From contig NZ_NKRE01000001.1 in NCBI RefSeq assembly GCF_002705925.1, forward strand, positions 4,743,764-4,807,763: DNA of 64,000 nt. Reading direction: 5' to 3'. The position numbers and the translations under genes were made by a program. A model generated the notes under the pieces. It was not told where the DNA came from. It worked only from the letters and a program-made list of their open reading frames with translations, and ran no database searches. This stretch comes from Mycobacterium ostraviense. GTDB lineage: Bacteria; Actinomycetota; Actinomycetes; Mycobacteriales; Mycobacteriaceae. Below are positions 57,908 to 64,000 of this stretch, one piece after another. The stretch's first letter is position 1. Each line of letters starts with the position of its first letter.

Positions 57908-58763
57908 GGGCCGCCTCGATCGCAGCTGCGGCGGGAGCACAATTTCCCGCACCTGCCACCGTGGTCGACAGTGCCCCTGCCGCGCAGGCTCGTTCTAGCG
58001 CGCGCAGTCGTTGGGCCGGCGAAGCCGGGTCCGGTGGCCAATGGGCAGCCAGCACCCCGGCGAAGACGTCACCGGCCCCGGTGGTGTCCACCGCGGTCAC
58101 TGCGGGGGCGGCCACGTCCAGTTCGCCGTCGACACCGACGTAGCGGGCGCCGCGCGACCCGAGGGTGACCACGAGGTGGGCCGGCGGCCAACGCCATTGC
58201 TCGGCTTCGGACTCGTTGGCGATCACCACGTCCGCCACCGCCGCCAATTCGGGCCCGGCGCCGTGCAGTCGGCCGGCCGGGGAAGCATTGACCATGACGA
58301 CCGCCCCGGCCGACCGGGCCTGCCGGGCCGCGGCCACCGCCGCGTCCGGCGGAATCTCCAACTGGGTCAGCAACACGTCGCAGTCGCCGACCGCCGCGGG
58401 CGGCAGCTTCAGCTGCCCATTCGCGCCGGGAGCCACCACGATGGCGTTCTCGGCGCCGGTATCGACCACAATGATCGCCGTCCCGCTCGGGCCCGGCACC
58501 CGGACCATTCCGTCAATGCCAACACCGTTGGCCAGCAGGTGGGCCCGCAACTGGTCGGCGGCCGCGTCGTCGCCCACGGCGCCGACGAACTGGACGTGCG
58601 CGCCCGCGCGCGCCGCCGCCACCGCCTGATTGCCGCCCTTGCCCCCGGGCGCAGAGGTCAGTGCCGACGCCAGCACCGTCTCGCCCGGGCGCGGCAGGGT
58701 GGTGACGACGAACGTCAGATCCATGTTCAGGCTGCCCACCACACAGACTCGCCGCGCCGTCAT
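57900..58763 (-). CDS. rbsK: Ribokinase, PfkB family
   Basis: 287 residues from ATG 58763. PfkB fold: VVGSLNMDLTFVVTTLPRPGET at the N terminus, SAPGGKGGNQAVAAARAGA for sugar binding, VVTLGSRGARYVG, and the second signature DTTGAGDVFAGVLAA with catalytic Asp. It phosphorylates ribose or a similar sugar at the terminal hydroxyl. It matches Rv2436 in position before the cyclase-like gene. It converges with gntR. Confidence 0.93.
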   Translation of the reverse strand: MTARRVCVVGSLNMDLTFVVTTLPRPGETVLASALTSAPGGKGGNQAVAAARAGAHVQFVGAVGDDAAADQLRAHLLANGVGIDGMVRVPGPSGTAIIVVDTGAENAIVVAPGANGQLKLPPAAVGDCDVLLTQLEIPPDAAVAAARQARSAGAVVMVNASPAGRLHGAGPELAAVADVVIANESEAEQWRWPPAHLVVTLGSRGARYVGVDGELDVAAPAVTAVDTTGAGDVFAGVLAAHWPPDPASPAQRLRALERACAAGALSTTVAGAGNCAPAAAAIEAALT

Positions 58764-58900
58764 TGTGCCGACGATAACAACGCTCGCCCCAGGTCATCAC
58801 ATTGTCGGCAAACATCGTTTACACGCGCGTGTCGGCGCTAGTCTGCGAGGTGATTCGGTGCTTGTAGAGCGGAAGCAAAGAGGAAGTAGGAAGGAAGCCG

Positions 58901-61108
58901 GTGATATCGGGCGAGGCAACAGATTCCGTGCCGGAGGCACCCGCCGCCCCGGTCCACACCAGCATCATCCCCAAGAGCCTGAGGAAGGAGAGCCGCCGCC
59001 GGCCGCGCTTCCGGGTGAGCATCCAGTCCAAGCTCATGGTCTTGCTGCTGCTGTCGAGCATCGTTTCGGTGGCCGCGGTCGTTATCGTCGGTTACCAAAC
59101 CGGCCGTGCCTCACTACAGGCGGCAGCATACGAACGGTTGACCGAGTTGCGCGAATCGCAGAAGCGGGCAATCGAGACGCTGTTTGCCGACCTGACGAAT
59201 TCGTTGGTCATCTATGCGCGGGGATTGACGGTGGTGCAGGCGGTCGCGCAGTTCACCGCCGGGTTTGACCAGTTGGCCGACGCGACCATCAACCCCGCCC
59301 AGCAGCAGGCGATTGTCAACTACTACACCAACCAGCTCATCAAACCGGTGGAACGAACGACGGGCGAAAAGCTCGATATCACCGCGCTGCTGCCGACGTC
59401 GCCGGCCCAGAAGTATTTGCAGGCCTACTACACCGCGCCGTTCACCTCTGATCAGGACTCGATGCGGTTCGACGACGCCGGTGACGGCAGCGCATGGTCG
59501 GCCGCCAACGCGCGATTCAACGGTTACTTCCGCGAAATCGTCACCCGCTTCGATTACGACGATGCGGTGTTGCTGGACACCCGGGGCAATATCGTCTACA
59601 GCCTGAGCAAGGATCCCGACCTGGGCACCAACATCCTGACCGGGCCGTACCGGGAATCCAACCTGCGCGACGCCTACCTTAAAGCGCTGGGCGCCAACGC
59701 CGTTGACTTCACCTGGATCACCGACTTCAAGCCATATCAGCCACAACTGGACGTGCCGACGGCGTGGCTGGTGGCACCGGTTCAGGCCGACGGGAGAACC
59801 GCAGGCGTGATCGCGCTGCCGCTGCCGATCGCCAAGATCAACCGGATCATGACCGCCAACCAGCAGTGGCAGGCCGCGGGCATGGGCCGGGGCACGGAGA
59901 CGTATCTCGCGGGCCCGGACAGCCTCATGCGTTCTGATTCGCGGCTCTTCGTGGAAGACCCCGACGAGTACCGGCGACAATCGGTGGCCGCGGGCACCCC
60001 GCTCGACGTGGTGAACCGCGCGATCCAACTCGGTGGCACGACGCTGCTACAGCCCGTTGCCAGCGCGGGTTTGCGTGCCGCCCAACGCGGTCAGACCGGA
60101 ACCATCACCGCCACCGACTACACCGACAACAAAGAGCTGGAGGCCTACGCGCCGCTGGATGTGCCCAATTCCGACCTGCACTGGTCGATTCTGGCAACAC
60201 GCGACAACTCCGAGGCATTCGCCGCGGTGGCCGCGTTCAGCAAGGCCCTGGTGTTGGTCACCGTGGCCATCATTCTTGGTATCTGTGTCGCTTCGATGCT
60301 GATCGCCCAGGCGATGGTGCGGCCGGTCCGGCGGCTGGAGGCCGGTACCCAGAAGATCAGCGCCGGCGACTACGACGTCACCATTCCGGTAACCACGCGT
60401 GACGAAATCGGTGATCTCACAGCGGCTTTCAACGAGATGAGCCGAAACTTGGAAATCAAGGAGGGTCTGCTCAACGAGCAGCGCCAGGAAAACGACCGGC
60501 TGCTGCTGTCGATGATGCCCGAGCCGGTGGTGCAGCGTTACCGCGAGGGGGAGAAGACCATTGCCCAGGAGCACCAAGACGTCACGGTGATCTTTGCCGA
60601 CATCCTGGGGCTGGACGATATTTCCAGGGACCTCTCGGGCAACGAGCTGGTCGGAATCGTCGACGACTTGTTCCGGCAGTTCGACTCGGCGGCAGAATCC
60701 CTTGGGGTCGAACGGATTCGCACATTACACAACGGCTACCTGGCCAGTTGCGGGGTGACCACGCCGCGGCTGGACAATGTCGCGCGGACCATCGACTTCG
60801 CGCTGGAAATGCGGCGCATCATCGACCGGTTCAACCGGCAAACGGGTCACGAACTGCGCCTGCGGGCCGGTATCAACACCGGCAACGTCATCAGCGGGCT
60901 GGTCGGCCGATCCAGCGTCGTCTATGACATGTGGGGCGCCGCGGTGAGCCTGGCTTACCAAACGCACAGTGGCTCACCGCAACCCGGAATCTACGTCACC
61001 TCGCCGGTGTACGAGGCGATGCGGGATGTGCGGCAGTTCACCCCGGCGGGCACCATCTCCGTCGGCGGAGTAGACCAGCCCATCTACCGATTGTCGGAGC
61101 GATCATGA
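58901..61108 (+). CDS. Membrane adenylate cyclase-like protein (Rv2435c-like), catalytic residues degenerate
   Basis: 735 residues from GTG 58901, with AGGAAG repeats upstream. Basic N tail, membrane helix 1 (about 46-68, LMVLLLLSSIVSVAAVVIVGY), extracytoplasmic dCache-like sensor (about 70-440), membrane helix 2 (KALVLVTVAIILGICVASML), HAMP (VRPVRRLEAGTQKI), then a class III cyclase domain from about 560. First metal Asp567 is present in FADILG. The K-x-x-G-D site reads RTLHNGY (Lys to Arg607, Asp to Asn611). In DMWGAAVSLAYQ the transition-state Asn and Arg are Ser and Gln. It is probably a sensor with a non-catalytic cyclase fold. The stop overlaps the MscS gene. Confidence 0.92.
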   Translation: MISGEATDSVPEAPAAPVHTSIIPKSLRKESRRRPRFRVSIQSKLMVLLLLSSIVSVAAVVIVGYQTGRASLQAAAYERLTELRESQKRAIETLFADLTNSLVIYARGLTVVQAVAQFTAGFDQLADATINPAQQQAIVNYYTNQLIKPVERTTGEKLDITALLPTSPAQKYLQAYYTAPFTSDQDSMRFDDAGDGSAWSAANARFNGYFREIVTRFDYDDAVLLDTRGNIVYSLSKDPDLGTNILTGPYRESNLRDAYLKALGANAVDFTWITDFKPYQPQLDVPTAWLVAPVQADGRTAGVIALPLPIAKINRIMTANQQWQAAGMGRGTETYLAGPDSLMRSDSRLFVEDPDEYRRQSVAAGTPLDVVNRAIQLGGTTLLQPVASAGLRAAQRGQTGTITATDYTDNKELEAYAPLDVPNSDLHWSILATRDNSEAFAAVAAFSKALVLVTVAIILGICVASMLIAQAMVRPVRRLEAGTQKISAGDYDVTIPVTTRDEIGDLTAAFNEMSRNLEIKEGLLNEQRQENDRLLLSMMPEPVVQRYREGEKTIAQEHQDVTVIFADILGLDDISRDLSGNELVGIVDDLFRQFDSAAESLGVERIRTLHNGYLASCGVTTPRLDNVARTIDFALEMRRIIDRFNRQTGHELRLRAGINTGNVISGLVGRSSVVYDMWGAAVSLAYQTHSGSPQPGIYVTSPVYEAMRDVRQFTPAGTISVGGVDQPIYRLSERS

Positions 61109-62508
61109 ATGTCCTGAGTACGCCATGGTTTTACTGGGCTGTCGCCATCGCCATCGGATTACCGGTCGCGCTGATCATCCTCACCGAGTTGCACAACTCT
61201 CTCGTCCGTCGCCAGAGCCACCTGGCCCGGCAGGTCGGCCTGCTGCGTAACTATCTGCTGCCGCTGGGTGCCCTGCTGCTGCTCCTGGTCAAGGCGTCCC
61301 AGATCCCCGCCGGAGACGGCACGGTGCGAATCCTCACCACACTGTTCGGCTTCCTGGTGCTGGTATTGCTGTTGTCGGCGCTCAACGCCACGGTATTTCA
61401 GTCAGCGCCGGAAGACAGTTGGCGCAAGCGACTGCCCACCATCTTCCTCGACGTGGCCCGGTTTGCGCTGATCGGCGTCGGCCTGGCAATGATCCTGTCC
61501 TACGTCTGGGGGGTGCGGGTCGGGGGCATATTCACCGCGCTGGGGGTGACCTCGGTCGTCATCGGCCTGATGCTGCAGAACTCCGTGGGCCAGATCGTGT
61601 CGGGGTTGTTCATGCTGTTCGAGCAGCCGTTCCGGATCGACGATTGGCTGGACACACCCACCGCGCGGGGGCGAGTTGTGGAGGTGAACTGGCGCGCGGT
61701 ACACATCGAGACCGGAACCGGCTTGCGGATCACCCCGAACTCGATGCTGGCTACCACGTCGTTCACTAATCTGTCCCGGCCGGGTGGCTCGCACAAATGC
61801 ACGATCACAACGAAATTCGCCCTCGCCGACGCGCCGAACAAGGTGTGTGCGATGCTGACCCGTGTTGCCTCCGGGCTACCCCAGCTCAAGTCGGGAACCA
61901 TGCCGGAAACGGTCGCACTAGGGGGCGGCGAGTACCGCACCACGGTCCGGCTGAGATCGCCCGCCGACGACGGCGCCGCACAGGCGACATTATTGCCGTG
62001 GGTCTGGTACGCCGCCCGGCGGGAAGAGCTTCACCTCGACGAGGCCGATGACGAATTCTCGACGTCCGACCGAGTGCAGGATGCGTTGCGCACGATGGTG
62101 GGGCCGGAGCTGCGGCTGAGTCTGACCGAACAGCAGTCGCTGGTTCCCTACGCGAGGGTGGTGCGCTACGGCGCCGACGAGATCGTGCAACGCGCGGGCG
62201 TCGTCCCCAAGGGAATGGCCTTCATCATCGCCGGCAGTGTTCGTCTGACCGCGACGGCGGAGGACGGCTCCGTTGTCCCGATCGGCACGCTCAACCAGGG
62301 AGCGTTTCTGGGGGTGACCGCACTGACCCGGCAACCCAACCCTGCCGGCGCGGTGGCACTGGAGGAGATGACCGCACTCGAGATCGACCGCGAACACCTC
62401 GAGCACGTCATCATGAACAAGCCGCTGTTGCTACAGGAGTTGGGCCGGCTCATCGATGAACGGCAAAGCAAGGCGCAGCGGGTGACCCGGCGTGAGCGGG
62501 TGGGCTGA
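61105..62508 (+). CDS. MscS mechanosensitive channel with C-terminal cyclic-nucleotide-binding-like domain
   Basis: 467 residues from ATG 61105, coupled to the cyclase-like gene by ATGA. Membrane helices: FYWAVAIAIGLPVALIIL, NYLLPLGALLLLLV, LTTLFGFLVLVLLLSAL, FALIGVGLAMILSYVWGV, then the MscS pore helix GIFTALGVTSVVIGLMLQN and VGQIVSGLFMLFEQPFRIDDWL. The beta domain has GRVVEVNWRAVHIETGTGLRITPNSML. The C-terminal CNB fold (about 340-450) has VQRAGVVPKGMAFIIAGSVRL. In its binding cassette, GAFLGVTAL replaces FGExAL, and the phosphate-binding Arg is not evident. It resembles Rv2434c. Cyclic-nucleotide gating is doubtful. Confidence 0.9.
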   Translation: MNVLSTPWFYWAVAIAIGLPVALIILTELHNSLVRRQSHLARQVGLLRNYLLPLGALLLLLVKASQIPAGDGTVRILTTLFGFLVLVLLLSALNATVFQSAPEDSWRKRLPTIFLDVARFALIGVGLAMILSYVWGVRVGGIFTALGVTSVVIGLMLQNSVGQIVSGLFMLFEQPFRIDDWLDTPTARGRVVEVNWRAVHIETGTGLRITPNSMLATTSFTNLSRPGGSHKCTITTKFALADAPNKVCAMLTRVASGLPQLKSGTMPETVALGGGEYRTTVRLRSPADDGAAQATLLPWVWYAARREELHLDEADDEFSTSDRVQDALRTMVGPELRLSLTEQQSLVPYARVVRYGADEIVQRAGVVPKGMAFIIAGSVRLTATAEDGSVVPIGTLNQGAFLGVTALTRQPNPAGAVALEEMTALEIDREHLEHVIMNKPLLLQELGRLIDERQSKAQRVTRRERVG

Positions 62509-62661
62509 GCCACGCCGGACCGGCGCACCGCGTGGCTGAATGGTCATGCCCGTCATGTTCGTCGGGTGTGCGGATCGCGGTCCTTGCGCCGACGTCGACG
62601 GTAGCGTCACAGCTTGTCGTGATTTTCCGCGCTGGCGTCAATCTCGACGCTTACCACGTGG

Positions 62662-63342
62662 CTAGGCCAGCATCGAATCGATTGCGGAGCGCGGGACCGA
62701 TGCCTGGGTGGAGCCGGCGGACTCGGGCAGCAGTTCACCCGGGTTGAAGAAAAAGGTCACCCCATCATTGGTGATCGCGAAATTCTGGTAATTCGCCGGA
62801 TCCAAACCGGCTGCGGGCGCTACCTGCTGTCCGGTCTGCTTTTGCAGGGCAGTTTGCACGACGGGGAAAACGGTCGGCAGCGGGTCGGTCTTGGGCTGCC
62901 ACAGCGTGTCGTAGGTGATCGGCTTGCGATACCCCTGATCCCAGTTGAACGCCTTGTACTTCGTCGTCGGCTGCCCGCTGCCAACGTTCTGTACGACCTT
63001 GAGTACCAAGGACTGGGTGCCGCGAGGTGGTATCGCCGATTCGTAGTTGGTCGAGGTGATCTCCAACTGGTAGGGCGCATCGCGGGGAGCGGACGATTTG
63101 GCGACGTTGAGGAAGTCGTCTCGCGTCTGGGCGACGTAGCTTTGCAGCGACTTTTGGTCAGGGTAGTTACTCGGGAGACTGATATTGATGGTGTATGCCG
63201 GGTCCGAAACCTGAATCTGGCATACCTGGCCGGCAGTGGTGCCCTGCAGCTCGTCGCAGTAGGTCTTGGGTGCGGCCGCGGCGATTCCGGGACTGCCGAG
63301 CGCGACGACGGCCAGGACAACCAGGGGCACTGTGATTCGCAT
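62662..63342 (-). CDS. mpt64: Secreted immunogenic protein MPT64/MPB64 orthologue
   Basis: 226 residues from ATG 63342, with GGAGGG at good spacing. Signal peptide RITVPLVVLAVVALGSPGIA with cleavage after AAA, before APKTYC. The mature protein is very close to M. tuberculosis MPT64 (Rv1980c): SDPAYTINISLPSNYPDQKS, SAIPPRGTQSLVLKV, KAFNWDQGYRKPITYDTLWQ and GVTFFFNPGELLPESAG, with the same ending SAIDSMLA. A secreted antigen of the DUF3298/RsiV-like family. In M. tuberculosis it lies in RD2, far from this block; here it sits between two cyclase-like genes. The frame is open upstream to 63954 but non-coding in character. Confidence 0.95.
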   Translation of the reverse strand: MRITVPLVVLAVVALGSPGIAAAAPKTYCDELQGTTAGQVCQIQVSDPAYTINISLPSNYPDQKSLQSYVAQTRDDFLNVAKSSAPRDAPYQLEITSTNYESAIPPRGTQSLVLKVVQNVGSGQPTTKYKAFNWDQGYRKPITYDTLWQPKTDPLPTVFPVVQTALQKQTGQQVAPAAGLDPANYQNFAITNDGVTFFFNPGELLPESAGSTQASVPRSAIDSMLA

Positions 63343-63589
63343 GACGAGGTTCCCTCCGAGGCAAAGTTGCGGCACCGGGGTAACGGACCAGTGTCCGGCT
63401 GCGGTGATGCCCGAGTCGTCGACCAACCCGGCCATCGACCAACATAGGCCATCGCGGCACCCGCGGCTGTCAAGGGGGCAGCGGACCCCGGGGCGGCATG
63501 TTTTCGGCCAAACCCGATTTTCCCTGCATTTTCGCGTTAGTCTGCTGCGTGATCTGCCGGTCTGGCCGCAGTAAGCGAAAGGAAGCCGA

Positions 63590-64000
63590 GTGACATCGGG
63601 GCAGCCAACGCAACCGGTATCCCAAGAAGAGTCCGCCCCAACCGGGAGTCGTGGGCGCCGGCTGCTGCGGTTGTTCCGGATGGGCATCCAATCGAAGTTG
63701 TTGGTGACGCTGCTGCTGTGCAGCATCATGTCGGTGGCGGTGGTCGGTCTCACCGGGTATGTGACGGGCCGCAACGCTCTGCAACAAGTGGCGACCGAGC
63801 GGTTGCTCGAATTGCGGGAGTCGCACAAGCGGCAGCTGGAGGGGCTTTTCGGCGAGTTCACCAATTCGCTGGAGGTGTACAGCAGCGGTTTCAGTGCCGT
63901 CCAGGCGATCGAGGCGTTCACCGACGGCTTCAACCAGTTGTCCAACGCCACCATCAGCCCGGCCCAGCAGGAGTCGATCGTTAATTACTACAGCAACGCG
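63590..64000 (+). CDS. Second cyclase-like sensor gene, 3'-truncated by window end
   Basis: GTG 63590 with GGAAGCCG upstream. The first 137 codons are seen. A polar N tail, a membrane helix (about 30-55, LLVTLLLCSIMSVAVVGLTGY), then the beginning of the extracytoplasmic sensor: RNALQQVATERLLELRESHK and NSLEVYSSGF, followed by the segment QAIEAFTDGFNQLSNATISP. It aligns without gaps to residues about 40-145 of the protein at 58901. It is a tandem paralogue of that gene. Whether the cyclase domain follows cannot be seen. Confidence 0.88.
   Translation, partial: MTSGQPTQPVSQEESAPTGSRGRRLLRLFRMGIQSKLLVTLLLCSIMSVAVVGLTGYVTGRNALQQVATERLLELRESHKRQLEGLFGEFTNSLEVYSSGFSAVQAIEAFTDGFNQLSNATISPAQQESIVNYYSNA

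Noticed and set aside
62662..63954. 430-residue version of MPT64
   Set aside because: The signal peptide and ribosome binding site define ATG 63342. The upstream part is antisense to the second cyclase-like gene.

Overview
The window is a high-GC actinobacterial chromosome segment from a slow-growing Mycobacterium of the PE_PGRS-bearing clade. Evidence for this is mycobacterial GlbO, RpfE, MPT64, a PE_PGRS gene, mycobacterial NAD-glutamate dehydrogenase and KorA/KorB, and gene order matching the M. tuberculosis H37Rv block plsB2 (Rv2482c) down to Rv2434c, read in the opposite direction. Comparisons with H37Rv are from memory, not from a search. It is not H37Rv itself. Several H37Rv genes are absent from their expected places (jefA/Rv2459, Rv2456c, dctA/Rv2443). 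Other genes are extra: PE_PGRS, DUF937, LysM-lectin, tetR-CYP-sirtuin, a gntR/lyase/dehydratase cluster, MPT64 and a second cyclase-like gene. A relative such as the M. kansasii/marinum/szulgai group fits, but the species cannot be fixed.

Layout. 1-11 kb: 3' part of plsB2, a 1.15 kb gap, ssb paralogue, ettA, gdh, a thioesterase and a conserved protein. 11-14.5 kb (minus strand): unknown protein, glbO, aglA and a methyltransferase. 14.6-16.1 kb: HNH nuclease, a CtaJ-like small membrane protein and a DUF5130 protein, convergent with pepN (minus). 19-23 kb: PE_PGRS, Rv2466c-like mycoredoxin/nitroreductase with an altered active site, rpiB, nei and a Trp/Gly/Pro-rich small ORF. 23-30 kb: lipP, tRNA-Gly, tRNA-Pro, tig, clpP1, clpP2, mmuM and clpX (protein quality control). 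30-34 kb: korA, korB and mobA. 35-43.4 kb: rpfE, Rv2449c-like reductase, DUF937, LysM-lectin, then the overlapping valS-folC-DUF4233 genes and ndk. 43.7-50 kb: rne, rplU, rpmA, obg and proB.

The last 14 kb is the accessory-rich part. tetR and a cytochrome P450 diverge over a palindrome. A sirtuin diverges from nadE. A decayed 13E12-family gene follows. Next is a deletion-fused lyase/LeuC-like pseudogene with an intact LeuD-like subunit and a divergent GntR regulator, then rbsK. Finally there is a membrane adenylate-cyclase-like protein with lost catalytic residues, overlapped by an MscS channel with a cyclic-nucleotide-binding-like domain, then MPT64, then the start of a second copy of the cyclase-like gene running off the window.

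The most interesting points are: (i) the cyclase-like/MscS-CNB operon with degenerate catalytic and ligand motifs and a neighbouring paralogue; (ii) the CPWA instead of CPWC active site in the Rv2466c homologue; (iii) the deletion chimera under the GntR regulator; (iv) the sirtuin-nadE divergent pair; and (v) several operator-like repeats (korA triple repeat, P450 palindrome, GntR palindrome, ClgR-type box before clpP1).
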